Positions 34,693-44,149 of a DNA stretch of 60,653 bases are shown one piece after another. Origin of the DNA: Gammaproteobacteria bacterium. GTDB taxonomy: Bacteria > Pseudomonadota > Gammaproteobacteria > Pseudomonadales > Azotimanducaceae. The DNA lies in NCBI GenBank assembly GCA_009837725.1, contig VXSY01000110.1, positions 84,179 to 144,831 on the forward strand, given 5' to 3'. Both the position numbers and the translations under genes were made by a program. Position 1 is the first letter of the stretch. Each line of letters opens with the position of its first letter. Under the pieces are notes generated by a model that made no database searches, was not told where the DNA came from, and saw only the letters and a program-made list of their open reading frames with translations.

Positions 34693-37600
34693 TCAAGGGT
34701 TGCCGCAGGCACGGCCTTTGTAGAGCCCCACATTGTCGATGTCCACGTCGAGGTCGCTTTGCGCCAAGGTGAACACCAAGCGGGCGTTCCTGTCGGTCTC
34801 GGGGGCCACGAAGCGGTGGCGGAAGGAGTGGTAGTCCGTCGTTAGCGTCGTGCCGTCGCCTCGGGTGGCGGCGCCCACTTCCGGGGTGTAGGCGGTGCCC
34901 ATCAGGCTGCGATAGTCGCTCGCGCCGGTGTCCACATTCACTTGGATGTAGCGGGTGGCTTCGGCGCGGGCCGTGTAGCAGAGGCAGTATTCGACGTTGC
35001 GTTCGATGCTCACCGAGTGGGAGAGCTCCACCCGCCACGCCTGACGCGAGGCTTCGTCGATGCTGAAGCTTGCCTCGCCGTCCCACGTCACGGAGCCGTT
35101 CTGCGTGTTCGCTCGCCAGTTGCCTTGGCGATCGAACTTGCCGCCGCTCGATATGAGGTTGGGGCCGGGTCGCGGGCGCTGGCCCAAGACATAGAACGGG
35201 AAGTCGTTGCTGAAGAGACCCTCTGGGTTCTGCAACTGCAGCAAGTGCAATCCGGGCGCGGGCGGCAACTCGTCAAGCTCGACCATGACGATGTTGTCAG
35301 CGCAATCCGGCAGCATTCCCCGCTCGCACGCGACGGAGCCATGCACGCGACGACCATCGACGAGGAGGTGAGCGCCCTCGAACACATGCTCCGCACGCAG
35401 ACGCATGGGCGCGTTCCGGTAAAGCTCCGGCACCTCGGCCGGCCTGCCACCGGGGAACATCGGCAACACCGGCAGTTCCACCGGCGCGAGCGTGGGCTGC
35501 GGGTGGGCGTAGTCGGCCAGCCGCCCAATGCGTGCGGTGATCGTCACGAGCAAGCCCCCAGAGCCAGCCAGCGAGAGCATCTGCGGGCGGGTGTAGGCGA
35601 TGCGCCCGCCGTGCACGTTCCGATAGCGTCCTTCGCTGTACTGCAGGTTGAGCGTGCGCGTCTTGCTTCCCTTGATGCGGATGCCATCGGCCTGCAACAC
35701 CACAGCGCCCTGTGCTGCGGCCCTCTCCAGTGCCACCATGAGCCTGCGCACCGGACGTTGGGGTGCAGTCTTGCGGTTCAGCGTCAACTGGCGGCCATTC
35801 GCGCCGGAGAAGCCGACACTGCCTTCCAGGATCATCTGGAACATCTGCGGGTCGTTCGTGAAACCGGTGCGCTCGGGGAACCCTTGGGTGTCGCCGCGTA
35901 CCAAGTCGGCGAAGAAAAAGCGGTTCTGCGGCGCGTTCTTCCAGCGGTCGTTGGCGCCCCGCCATGACGGCGGGTCCATGCCGCTGCCGCCCATGTTGGT
36001 GGCGGTCCAGAACGGAAAGCGATGGCAGTTGCCGCACTGCTTGACGAACTGGAAGGTCTCGATGCCCTGCCTTGCCTTGGGCGTCAGCCGGTCGTCATAC
36101 GGCCGCTCCGGCGACGGCGGATACGGCACCGTCAGCAGGTACTTCGCCATTGCTTCACGCTCGGCACGCGACAAGAGCCCTGCCTTGCCATCTTCGTTGT
36201 GCGGGCAGTTGGTGGTGTCGCACATGGTGGTTGCGAGCGCCCCTTCCAAGACGTGCAGGGTGCAGGTTTCGGGCACGTCGATGTCGCAGTTGGGGGGCTG
36301 ATAGGCGAGCGTGCTGGCCGTGTTCACACCGCCGTAGGGATCGCCCGGAATGCCGTCCCAGTGGTACGGCGCACTGCCGCGCAGGCCTCGCATGTCTTGT
36401 GCCAGGCGCGGCTGGATCTGGTCGCAGCCGACGTCGCACAGCGGCGTGTCAAGCACCCAGAGGAGTTGGTCGGTGTGGCCGTCCGGATGGCAGCTCGCAC
36501 AGGAGAACGTGCCGGTGCTGGAAGCGTGGGCCGCGTTGAAGGCATAGCGGCCGAGCTTGAGCTCCGGGTCTGTGGGGTCGTGCAGCGGAACATGCGCCAG
36601 CACCGTTGGGCTTGCCGGGTCCGCGAGTTGCACAAGCGAGACGCGGTTCGCCAGCGCGCCCAGCACCCATGCTCGACGCGGCGCACCGTTGTCCGCCATT
36701 TCCAGGGCGAGACCGCGGGGACCCCAATCCACCTGCACGCGGCCCATCACATCGCCGCTCACGGCATCCACGGTAAAGAGCTGGTCCGATGCCGCGGCGG
36801 TCGCCACCAGCGTCGCATCGTCATCGCTCACGGCAATGCCGAACGGCGTCGCCAGCGCCATGTCTCGCCCCGGGTGTTCGGGCGGCAGCGGTTCCAAGTC
36901 GTAGAAGGCAGGCGCGCCGCACACCGGTGTGCAATCGACCCGCGTGATTCGGTTCAGGAACGCCCGGTTCTCCATCTCGGCAAGGCCGTGTCCTTGGGTT
37001 CCCGCCCTGCCGTTGGCGTCGTTGCGGGCGTCCGTCTGGGCCACGAACACGCGCCCGCGAGAGTCCACCGCGATGCCGTAGAGCAACGTCCCAACGCCGT
37101 CGACAATTTGCACTCTGCGGTCCGTGCGGGTGTCGAACACGTAGAGGTCGCGATCGGGAATGTCCGGATGCTTGACGATGTCCGCAACGTAGCCGAGCGA
37201 CAGGCTCTGGGCGTTGCCGCCGACCGCCTCGGTGACATGCTCGCGGGCATCGAAGGTGCAGAGCACGCCGTCGATGTTCTCCGGCCAGCAGCCAGAAATC
37301 TGCGTCTGGTTGTTGGACTCGAAGGCCACGACGTACAGGCGGTCGCCGCGCACGGCGATGGCGCGCGGGTCTTGCGCCGTGATGCGGAGGTGGCCCGTCA
37401 CCTCGCGCCGAGCAACGTCGATGATGGCAACTCGATTCGAGGACGAGAGCGCCACGTAGGCCTTCGCGTTGCTGGCAAAGGCGATGCCCACCGGTTCATC
37501 GAACCGAGTCGAGCGGGTGGCGGTGTCGATTTCCTGAACCGTCGCCAACACCTGATGGCGCGTGACGCTGTCTGGATCGGCATCGATGACGCTCACCGAA

Positions 37601-37974
37601 TCGGAAATGTGGTTGGTCACCCACACCTCCTTGCCGTCCGGCCGCACCGCCACGCCTACCGGGTCGATGCCCACTCGCACCCGCGCCACCACGGCATGGG
37701 AGGCGGTGTCGATCACGTCTACGGTGTCCGCCGGCGTGTTGGCAACGTAGAGCAGCGAGCCGTCCGGCAGGAGCGCCAGGGGGTTCGAGTGCGGGCTCTC
37801 GTAGTTGAAGTGCCCGGCGCCCGGCATCCGGGCATCGAAGTCGCCCCAAACAACCGGCGCGCAGCCGAGCACAAGGAACGCCCCCGACGTTCCCAACCAC
37901 CGCTGCAAACGCCGACCCAGCACCGCGTTGCGCGTCCCCGCAACTGCAGGGCAACACCCGGCCCCGCCGATCAT
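34693..37974 (-). CDS. YVTN beta-propeller / c-type cytochrome / CBM-like fusion protein
   Basis: Predicted exported 1093-residue protein in three parts. The N-terminal two-fifths is a YVTN-type propeller ('LLYVANTPADTVDVIDT', 'EVWVTNHISDSVSVIDAD', 'FDEPVGIAFASNAKAYVAL'). The middle has two haem-c motifs, CASCH (about 491) and CGNCH (about 648), with 'LRGSAPYHWDGIPGDPYGG', as in di-haem peroxidase-like domains. The C-terminal 165 residues ('DRQGNWRANTQNG', 'RQAWRVELSHSVSIERNVEY', 'DVDIDNVGLYKG') resemble a CBM4/9 beta-sandwich. ATG 37974 follows GAGGA; the N-terminal hydrophobic stretch ('TSGAFLVLGCAPVVWG') could be a signal or anchor. No clear operon partner. Function: periplasmic or surface redox protein, inferred. 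Confidence 0.75.
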   Translation of the reverse strand: MIGGAGCCPAVAGTRNAVLGRRLQRWLGTSGAFLVLGCAPVVWGDFDARMPGAGHFNYESPHSNPLALLPDGSLLYVANTPADTVDVIDTASHAVVARVRVGIDPVGVAVRPDGKEVWVTNHISDSVSVIDADPDSVTRHQVLATVQEIDTATRSTRFDEPVGIAFASNAKAYVALSSSNRVAIIDVARREVTGHLRITAQDPRAIAVRGDRLYVVAFESNNQTQISGCWPENIDGVLCTFDAREHVTEAVGGNAQSLSLGYVADIVKHPDIPDRDLYVFDTRTDRRVQIVDGVGTLLYGIAVDSRGRVFVAQTDARNDANGRAGTQGHGLAEMENRAFLNRITRVDCTPVCGAPAFYDLEPLPPEHPGRDMALATPFGIAVSDDDATLVATAAASDQLFTVDAVSGDVMGRVQVDWGPRGLALEMADNGAPRRAWVLGALANRVSLVQLADPASPTVLAHVPLHDPTDPELKLGRYAFNAAHASSTGTFSCASCHPDGHTDQLLWVLDTPLCDVGCDQIQPRLAQDMRGLRGSAPYHWDGIPGDPYGGVNTASTLAYQPPNCDIDVPETCTLHVLEGALATTMCDTTNCPHNEDGKAGLLSRAEREAMAKYLLTVPYPPSPERPYDDRLTPKARQGIETFQFVKQCGNCHRFPFWTATNMGGSGMDPPSWRGANDRWKNAPQNRFFFADLVRGDTQGFPERTGFTNDPQMFQMILEGSVGFSGANGRQLTLNRKTAPQRPVRRLMVALERAAAQGAVVLQADGIRIKGSKTRTLNLQYSEGRYRNVHGGRIAYTRPQMLSLAGSGGLLVTITARIGRLADYAHPQPTLAPVELPVLPMFPGGRPAEVPELYRNAPMRLRAEHVFEGAHLLVDGRRVHGSVACERGMLPDCADNIVMVELDELPPAPGLHLLQLQNPEGLFSNDFPFYVLGQRPRPGPNLISSGGKFDRQGNWRANTQNGSVTWDGEASFSIDEASRQAWRVELSHSVSIERNVEYCLCYTARAEATRYIQVNVDTGASDYRSLMGTAYTPEVGAATRGDGTTLTTDYHSFRHRFVAPETDRNARLVFTLAQSDLDVDIDNVGLYKGRACGNP

Positions 37975-38137
37975 TGCCGTCCTCGGACTTCCTTGAGGCC
38001 AATGCAAACCGAACCCCGGACACTACGCCCTTGCGCCCCCGCTTTCCACCAGCCGCGGACCAAACGCGCACAAGGGAGCCGACGCCTTCCCCGCGAGGCA
38101 GGCGGCGGAGGGTGGCCGAAAACCGACCCCCTCCGCG

Positions 38138-39301
38138 TCACTCCCCGCGCAGCGCGGTCGTGATGGGTAGGCGGGCGGCGCGGACGGCGGGGAATAGGCC
38201 GCCGATGGTGCCCAGGACGAGGGCCCATATGAGCCCGTTCGTCATCAGTTCCGGCGTCACGGCGAAGTCGAAGGCGATTTGCGAAAACGAGGCGTTGTTG
38301 AGGGTGGAGACGGTGTAGCCATTGAAGCCGAACCAGGCGATGGCGGCGCCGAGCAGGCCGCCGATGAACGCAAGGGCGATGGCTTCGATCATCACCGAAA
38401 CCACTACCGGCAGGCCGCCGAACCCGAGTGCGCGCAACGTCGCGATCTCCACGGTGCGGCTGACGACGGCGGAGTACATGGTGTTGAGCGCCGCGAACAC
38501 CGCGCCCACCGCCATGATGTACGCCACAACCGTGCCAAAGAGTTCGATCGTGGTGGCGAGGCCCGACGCTTGTGCGGCAAGATACTCCTCCTCCGGCACG
38601 AGCTTGAGATCGAGTTGCTTGTCGTCCTCGACCCGCGCCCGCAGGGCATCCATGGACGCCGGCGAATCGACGCGAAGCCGCAGAGAACTCACGGTTCCGC
38701 CGCGACGAAACGCAGACTGGGCGACGGCGAGATCCACCCAGATCTCCGACTCATGCGCGGAACCGCCGTCTTCGAAGACGCCCACCACGGTCCATTCGCT
38801 GTTGCGGAACTCGAGGCTATTGCCGATGTCGAGCCCCGCGAACTCCGACTGGGCATTGCGCCCGGCGATGATTTCGGCGCGGCCGGGAACGAAGTTGCGG
38901 CCCTCGACGATGCGCACCTCCGGTCGCACTTCGAACGCCTCCGCCTCCACCCCGCGCACGATCAGGTTGGCGTCGAGCCCGGTGTCTCGCTTGGGCACGT
39001 CGGCAACCGTGTACAGCTCCGCACTCGCCGCGTCGATGCCGGCGAAGGTGCTGACATAGAACCGGTCGTTCGGGGAGACGTTGCTCAGCATCTCGCTTTC
39101 TGAACCGTCGCGCATGACGATGGCCCGGTCCGGTGCGCCGCCGGTCTCCAGCGTGGCGCGAAAGCCGGCAGCCATCGCCAGCAGGGCGATCAGCACACCC
39201 ACGACGCAGGAAATGCCGACAACGATCACGGAGGAACTGCCGAGCCGCGACCGTACATTCCGCAGGTTCATCAGCGTGACTTCAAGCACCTGACCGAGCA
39301 T
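38138..39301 (-). CDS. MacB/FtsX-type ABC transporter permease (distal)
   Basis: 387-residue permease with one N-terminal helix ('VIVVGISCVVGVLIALLAM'), a MacB_PCD-like periplasmic domain, and three C-terminal FtsX helices ('VVAYIMAVGAVFAALNTMYS', 'RTVEIATLRALGFGGLPVVV', 'LIWALVLGTIGGLFPAVRAA'). It is the last gene of a fusion protein-ATPase-permease-permease operon. ATG 39301 follows GGAG. It has exactly the same length as the preceding permease, but the sequences differ, so they probably form a heterodimer. The 111-base gap to its partner holds two palindromic repeats. Confidence 0.87.
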   Translation of the reverse strand: MLGQVLEVTLMNLRNVRSRLGSSSVIVVGISCVVGVLIALLAMAAGFRATLETGGAPDRAIVMRDGSESEMLSNVSPNDRFYVSTFAGIDAASAELYTVADVPKRDTGLDANLIVRGVEAEAFEVRPEVRIVEGRNFVPGRAEIIAGRNAQSEFAGLDIGNSLEFRNSEWTVVGVFEDGGSAHESEIWVDLAVAQSAFRRGGTVSSLRLRVDSPASMDALRARVEDDKQLDLKLVPEEEYLAAQASGLATTIELFGTVVAYIMAVGAVFAALNTMYSAVVSRTVEIATLRALGFGGLPVVVSVMIEAIALAFIGGLLGAAIAWFGFNGYTVSTLNNASFSQIAFDFAVTPELMTNGLIWALVLGTIGGLFPAVRAARLPITTALRGE

Positions 39302-39332
39302 CCTCTTCTCCCTTCCTACGGCTAGCCAACAC

Positions 39333-39353
39333 GGGCGAGGCCAAGCCTCGCCC
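39333..39353. repeat. Palindromic repeat (GGGCGAGGC / GCCTCGCCC)
   Basis: Nine-base perfect arms around CAA, followed by CCTACG. A member of the GGGCGA...TCGCCC(CTACG) family, here inside the exporter operon. Confidence 0.7.
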
Positions 39354-39391
39354 CTACGCACCATCGCCATCCCGCGCCAACGAAGCGCCGT

Positions 39392-39414
39392 AGGGACGAC
39401 GCATGCATCGCCCT
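39392..39414. repeat. Palindromic repeat (AGGGACGACGCATGCATCGCCCT)
   Basis: Imperfect palindrome centred on GCATGC, overlapping the stop codon of the proximal permease. Same family as 44150-44169 and 54062-54081. Confidence 0.65.
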
Positions 39415-40576
39415 AACCGCGCCGGAGCGCCTCAACGATGCGCAGGCGTTGCGCCGTCAAGGCCGGAAGCGCCCCCACAACAAGCCCCAGCGCCACGGCA
39501 AACGCCACGGACTGCAAGAGAATGTCGAGGGACATCGACACCGGCCCCATGAACTGCTGCGTCGCCACGCTGGCCACCGGCAACAGCAGTGCGCCCAAAC
39601 CCACCCCCAAGAGTGCTCCGAGCACGCACAGCAACACGGACTCGCCCACCACCAAGAGGGAGGTCCGGGCGTCGCTGAACCCCACCGTTTTCAGCACCGC
39701 GAGTTCCGGGATGCGCTCCCGGAGCGACTGCGACATGGTGTTGGCGGTGAGCAGCAGGATGGTGAAGAAGACCGCCGAAAGGATGCCGGTGGCCATCAGA
39801 GCAATGTCGCCGATCTGGGCGGCGAAGCTGCGGGCAAACTCCGCTTCGGTGCTGGTCTTGGTGGGGCTTGGCGAGTTTTCGAACAAGGCGTCTATCGCGC
39901 CCGAAATGGCCGGCGCCTGCTCGGGGTCGCTGACCCGCACGGTGTACCAACCCACGGCTCCCTCTTCGAACGACCGCGCCTCGTCGAAGTAGTCGTAGTG
40001 CATGAGAAGTGACACCGGCGCCGCTTCGCCCGGATCTCGATGGCGATAGGTGCCCACCAGGTCGAATTGCCACAGGCGGCTGCCGTCCTTGAGCGACCAG
40101 ATGTCACCCTCGATGGGAATGCGATCGCCAAGGCTCCAGCCAAAGCGCGCCAACATGCCTTCCTCAACCACGATGCCGGTGCGGGTGCTCTCGAAAGCAT
40201 CGAGCTGCGCCGGGTCGATGGCGAACTCGGGGTACATGTCGAAGTACGCCCGTGGCTCAACCGGGTATTTGGGGAAGAAGTTGGCTGGGTCCTGGTAGTT
40301 GCCGCCGAACCACGTTTGATGGGTCACTGCCTCCACGCCCGGCACGCGCTGAATCTCGGCGAGCTGGCTGAGCGGCAAGAGGTCGATGATCGAGTACTTG
40401 CTCGTCACCACAAGCCGATCGGCGCCATCGACGCTCACACCGCCTCCGGCGAACGGCGCTGCCACCGCCCGCAGCAGGACGAACAGCAGGAATGCCACCA
40501 GAAGCGAGAACAGCGTCAGGAATGTGCGCGTCTTGCGCCGGAACAGGTTTGCCCACATGAGGCCCATGCCGCTCAT
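39413..40576 (-). CDS. MacB/FtsX-type ABC transporter permease (proximal)
   Basis: 387-residue permease: N-terminal helix ('[20 protein letters not shown]'), periplasmic domain ('[20 protein letters not shown]'), then three FtsX helices ('[20 protein letters not shown]', '[20 protein letters not shown]', '[20 protein letters not shown]'). Its ATG lies one base after the ATPase stop, so translation is probably coupled to that gene, which contains an amber codon; premature termination upstream could reduce expression of this permease. Part of a DevBCA/MacAB-like tripartite exporter. Confidence 0.87.
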   Translation of the reverse strand: MSGMGLMWANLFRRKTRTFLTLFSLLVAFLLFVLLRAVAAPFAGGGVSVDGADRLVVTSKYSIIDLLPLSQLAEIQRVPGVEAVTHQTWFGGNYQDPANFFPKYPVEPRAYFDMYPEFAIDPAQLDAFESTRTGIVVEEGMLARFGWSLGDRIPIEGDIWSLKDGSRLWQFDLVGTYRHRDPGEAAPVSLLMHYDYFDEARSFEEGAVGWYTVRVSDPEQAPAISGAIDALFENSPSPTKTSTEAEFARSFAAQIGDIALMATGILSAVFFTILLLTANTMSQSLRERIPELAVLKTVGFSDARTSLLVVGESVLLCVLGALLGVGLGALLLPVASVATQQFMGPVSMSLDILLQSVAFAVALGLVVGALPALTAQRLRIVEALRRG

Positions 40577-40577
40577 C

Positions 40578-41270
40578 TCACGCCGCCTCCTCGTCCGTCC
40601 CGTCGGAAAGCTGGCCCTTGTCGAGATGCACCACATGCCGGGCATGGCTCGCGGCCTTGGGATCGTGCGTCACCATGACGATGGTCTTGCCGTGGTCTCG
40701 GTTCAGTATTTCCAAGAGTTCCAGGATCTCGTCGGCGGTGTCGCGGTCCAAATCGCCCGTGGGCTCGTCGCAGACAAGAATCGGTGCGTCGGCGACGATG
40801 GCGCGGGCGATTGCGACCCGCTGCTGCTGTCCGCCGGAGAGTTCGCCCGGCTTGTGTCGGGCCCGGTCTTCAAGCCCGACGATCTCGAGCGCCGTGTCGG
40901 CGTTGCTCCGCCGCTGCTTGCCGGAGAGCTTGGTGAGGAGCAGTGGCTACTCCACGTTGCGCCGTGCGCTCAGCACCGGCAGCAGGTTGTAGAACTGGAA
41001 GACGAAGCCGATGTTCTCCGAGCGCCACTTGGCGAGCTGCCGACGCGACATGGCGGCGAGGTCTTGCCCGGAAACCTGCACGCTCCCGCTGGTGGCGCTG
41101 TCGATGCCGCCGATGATGTTGAGGAGCGTCGTCTTGCCACTGCCCGAAGGCCCCATCAGGGCGAGGAAGTCGGCCTCCTCGACGGCGAGATCGATGCCGG
41201 TGAGCACCTCCACCTCCTCGCGCCCCTTGACGTAACTCTTGCGGACTTCGCTGAGATCGACAATCGCCAT
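40578..41270 (-). pseudogene. LolD/MacB-type ABC ATPase interrupted by one in-frame amber codon
   Basis: Read straight through, this is a full 229-residue ABC ATPase plus one TAG. Before the stop: Walker A 'LMGPSGSGKTTLLNIIGGID' and Q-loop '[20 protein letters not shown]'. Then TAG at 40949-40947, where the family has Leu ('NVE-L-PLLL'; TTG to TAG is one change). After it the same frame continues intact through '[13 protein letters not shown]', signature '[16 protein letters not shown]', Walker B '[12 protein letters not shown]' and H-loop '[10 protein letters not shown]' to a normal TGA at 40580-40578. ATG 41270 has AGGAGGG eight bases upstream. Neither fragment alone could be an active ATPase. 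Recent mutation, sequencing error or suppression are the options; TAG is used as an ordinary stop elsewhere (lexA). Confidence 0.88.
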
Positions 41271-41294
41271 ATGCATCCCTCCTAGCAAGCCCTG

Positions 41295-41330
41295 GCGGGC
41301 GCGTTGGCAGTTCGCTACAAACTGCTGGCC
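41295..41330. repeat. REP-like repeat, copy D (inverted, inside operon)
   Basis: GCGGGCGCGTTGGCAGTTCG then a shortened loop and AACTGCTGGCC. Same family and orientation as 25011-25060, wedged between the fusion-protein stop and the ATPase ribosome site. Confidence 0.7.
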
Positions 41331-41331
41331 T

Positions 41332-42612
41332 TCAATTCACCACCGTCACGCGGACGCCGTTGGCAAGCGCGCCCTGCTCTGCGTCGAGCCTCGCAACCAC
41401 GCGCTCGCCGTCGGCAAGCCCGTCTGCGATCCGCACCCGCGAGCCTACCGAGTCCGCCACCACCACGTCACGCCGCTGGGCGGTTTGGTTCTCCACCACC
41501 CAGACGAACCGAGCGCCGTCGGCACCGCTCACCGCGGACGCCGGCACCAGCACGCCAGGCTGCGTCTCCGCCTGCGCTGCTGCTTCGCCTGGCGCTTGGC
41601 TCCGCTCCTCTTGCGACCGTTCGAGGAACGACACCCGCACGCCCATGTCCGGCAACACCCGAGCGTCGCGTTCGAGGAAGCGGATGCGCACTCGCACGGT
41701 GGCCTTGTTGCGATCCGCGGCCGGGATGGTGGCGATCACCGACGCCGGGAAGTCGTCGTCGGGATATGCGTTGAGGGCAACCGTGACGGGCTGGTCGGGA
41801 TAGACCCGGTTGATGTAGGCCTCGTTCACGTCCACTTCCACTTCGAGCGAGTCCATGTCCACGATCGTGCAGATGCCTGTTCGCGTGAAGCCACCGCCAG
41901 CGGATACCGGTGAGATCATCTCCCCCGGCTGCGCCGCCTTGGCGATGACCACGCCGCCGAACGGCGCACGGATTTCCATGTCGGTGAGTTCCTGCCGTTG
42001 CAGCGCGAGAGAGCGCTCCGACACGGCGATGTCCCGCGCCGTGCGACTGAGCCGCGCCATGAGCCCATCCACGGAAAGGGTGTCGCGATCGAGATCCGCT
42101 TGGCTGGCAAGGTTGCGTTCGGCAAGATTCTCCGTGCGGCTGAGGTCGAGCCGCGCCTGACGAATGTTCACCTGCAACTCCGCCAGCGCAGCCCTAGCGG
42201 CGTCGAGTTGTGATTCGGCGAGCTTGAGGCGCGCTTTGGGAATGCTGTCGTCGAGTACCGCAAGGAGCTGGCCTCGCTCGACAACCATGCCCTCCTCTAC
42301 CAGCACGTCGATCACCTTGGCCGTCACCTTGGAGCTGACGGTGGCCTGTCGCCGCGCAACGACATAGCCGGTGGCATCGAGCACGCTGTCGCCGGGTGAC
42401 GAGGAGCTTTCGGCTTGCGCGAGAACGGTCTCCACCGGCAACGGCCCCGCCTCAGCCGTTGGTGCAATCGCATCCAAGAGCCCAAGCGAATACGACGCGA
42501 TCGCGGCCCCCGCCACCACCGCGATGGCAATGAACCACTTCAAGGGCCGCCCGGAGGACGCCGTCTCCTCGCGGTCGATCTTGAGCCGATTGACGAGTTC
42601 CGCCTTATCCAT
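41332..42612 (-). CDS. Periplasmic adaptor (HlyD/MacA-type membrane fusion protein)
   Basis: Adaptor subunit of a tripartite efflux pump, 426 residues. One N-terminal anchor ('WFIAIAVVAGAAIASYSLGL'), a lipoyl half-motif ('ATGYVVARRQATVSSKVTAK'), a long alpha-hairpin ('ARLKLAESQLDAARAALAEL'), the second lipoyl half ('MEIRAPFGGVVIAKAAQPGE') and beta-barrel/membrane-proximal domains follow in family order. ATG 42612 is preferred over GTG 42627 because it begins right before the anchor. First gene of the exporter operon, 61 bases before the ATPase, with a REP-like element in the gap. Confidence 0.88.
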   Translation of the reverse strand: MDKAELVNRLKIDREETASSGRPLKWFIAIAVVAGAAIASYSLGLLDAIAPTAEAGPLPVETVLAQAESSSSPGDSVLDATGYVVARRQATVSSKVTAKVIDVLVEEGMVVERGQLLAVLDDSIPKARLKLAESQLDAARAALAELQVNIRQARLDLSRTENLAERNLASQADLDRDTLSVDGLMARLSRTARDIAVSERSLALQRQELTDMEIRAPFGGVVIAKAAQPGEMISPVSAGGGFTRTGICTIVDMDSLEVEVDVNEAYINRVYPDQPVTVALNAYPDDDFPASVIATIPAADRNKATVRVRIRFLERDARVLPDMGVRVSFLERSQEERSQAPGEAAAQAETQPGVLVPASAVSGADGARFVWVVENQTAQRRDVVVADSVGSRVRIADGLADGERVVARLDAEQGALANGVRVTVVN

Positions 42613-42888
42613 CTCGCTCTTCGTCACACAGGATGCGCCAACACCCAGCGCGCCCTACGGAGCGCGCCTCCCTGCTCGCTTTCGCTCGCCACCGCGGCTA
42701 GCGCGGTGCGGACTATGCCACAAGGCCACCCGCGTCGAGCCATTCCACACGTCGCAAGCATTAGGTCGCAGCACGGCAGGTTTCGGTTTGCCGACAGCGG
42801 TATTCGTCAACCACCGAGGTGAAGGCTGGCAATGCGTTCTCGGGAGTAGAATGGTCGCGGTGGTTCCCGCGCTTCAGGAGAGGTCGTT

Positions 42889-44094
42889 TTGACGGAACGC
42901 GTCGCTCGCGTATTGCACAACATTCGAGACATCGACGAATCCGCCTGGAACCGCTGCGCCAATCCGGCCGCACTACCTTACAACCCGTTTCTCGACCACC
43001 GCTTCCTGCTGGCGCTCGAAGAGAGCGAGAGCGTGTGCGCGCAGACGGGATGGCAGCCGTTTCACCTCGCCGTGTCCGCCGCCGGCGAGGAAGCGACGCC
43101 GAGCGGCGTGCTGCCGATGTACCTCAAGTCGCACTCGCGCGGCGAGTATGTCTTCGACGGTGGCTGGGCCGAGGCGTTCCACCGCGCCGGCGGGCGCTAC
43201 TACCCAAAGCTCCAGGCAAGCATCCCGTTCACGCCAGCGACTGGACGGCGCCTGCTGACCGCCGACCCCGACGACGAGGCAACGGCCAATGCCCTGCTCG
43301 CCGGCGCCATGCAGGTGGCAGACAAGGTGGGCGTCAGTTCCATCCATTTCACCTTCATGCCGAAGCTGGAGTGGGACCGCGCCGCCAAGCTTGGCATGTT
43401 GCAGCGCATGGACACGCAGTTCCACTGGGAGAACCACGGCTTCGCGAGCTTCGATGACTTCCTCGCCGTGCTCTCCTCCAAGAAGCGCAAGAACATCCGC
43501 CGCGAGCGCAGGGGCGCCCGGGCCAATGGCATCGACATCGAGTGGCTAACGGGCAACATCACAGAGGCACAGTGGGACGCCTTTTACTCGTTCTACGTCG
43601 ACACCGGCCACCGCAAGTGGGGCACACCCTATCTCACGCGGGAGTTCTTCAGCCGCGTCGGCGAGGCCATGGGCGAGCAGGTGCTGCTCATCATGTGCCG
43701 CCGCGAAGGCCGCTACATCGCCGGCGCCATCAACTTCATCGGCGAAGACACCCTCTTCGGGCGCAACTGGGGCTGTATCGAGGACCATCCCTTCCTGCAC
43801 TTCGAGGCCTGCTACTACCAAGCCATCGACTTCGCCATCGAGCGCGGGCTGAAGCGGGTGGAGGCCGGTGCCCAGGGCGGCCACAAGCTGGCGCGCGGCT
43901 ACCTGCCGAAACCCACCTACTCAGCGCATTGGATCCGCCACGGCGGACTGCGCGAGGCGGTGGCGAACTACCTCGACGACGAGCGCAAGTACGTCGAGCG
44001 CGACATCGCGTGGATCGAGGAGGAGCACACGCCGTTTCGGCAAGACATCGACCTCACGAGCTATCGAACCGACGCCGCGTCGTCGGCGCCCTAA
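42889..44094 (+). CDS. FemAB-like GNAT-fold acyltransferase (COG3146 / DUF482 family)
   Basis: 401-residue protein of the COG3146 family, annotated as peptidoglycan- or lipid-linked aminoacyl-transfer-like and related to FemAB/GNAT folds. Recognisable blocks are 'NPFLDHRFLLALEESESVCA', 'YVFDGGWAEAFHRAGGRYYP', 'KKRKNIRRERRGA' and 'EAGAQGGHKLARGYLPKPTY'. The start is a TTG at 42889, chosen because AGGAGAGG lies six bases upstream and 'TERVARVLHNIRDID' follows; no ATG is in frame nearby. A strong hairpin with a T-run follows the gene. Exact substrate unknown. Confidence 0.8.
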   Translation: MTERVARVLHNIRDIDESAWNRCANPAALPYNPFLDHRFLLALEESESVCAQTGWQPFHLAVSAAGEEATPSGVLPMYLKSHSRGEYVFDGGWAEAFHRAGGRYYPKLQASIPFTPATGRRLLTADPDDEATANALLAGAMQVADKVGVSSIHFTFMPKLEWDRAAKLGMLQRMDTQFHWENHGFASFDDFLAVLSSKKRKNIRRERRGARANGIDIEWLTGNITEAQWDAFYSFYVDTGHRKWGTPYLTREFFSRVGEAMGEQVLLIMCRREGRYIAGAINFIGEDTLFGRNWGCIEDHPFLHFEACYYQAIDFAIERGLKRVEAGAQGGHKLARGYLPKPTYSAHWIRHGGLREAVANYLDDERKYVERDIAWIEEEHTPFRQDIDLTSYRTDAASSAP

Positions 44095-44149
44095 AGCGCC
44101 ACAATCCCCTCGTCGCCCCCGTAGGCGGTCGAACCAGCGCCATGCGCGC

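Noticed and set aside
36022-38163. 713-codon plus-strand frame opposite the propeller/cytochrome protein
   Set aside because: Low-complexity His/Arg/Val composition typical of antisense GC-rich frames; the minus strand has CXXCH and propeller motifs.
40578-41270. Stop-codon reassignment or pyrrolysine at the amber codon of the ABC ATPase
   Set aside because: TAG serves as the normal terminal stop of other genes here (lexA, the yejA-like gene, the MsnO8-like gene), and the expected residue is an ordinary Leu, so recoding is less likely than mutation or error.
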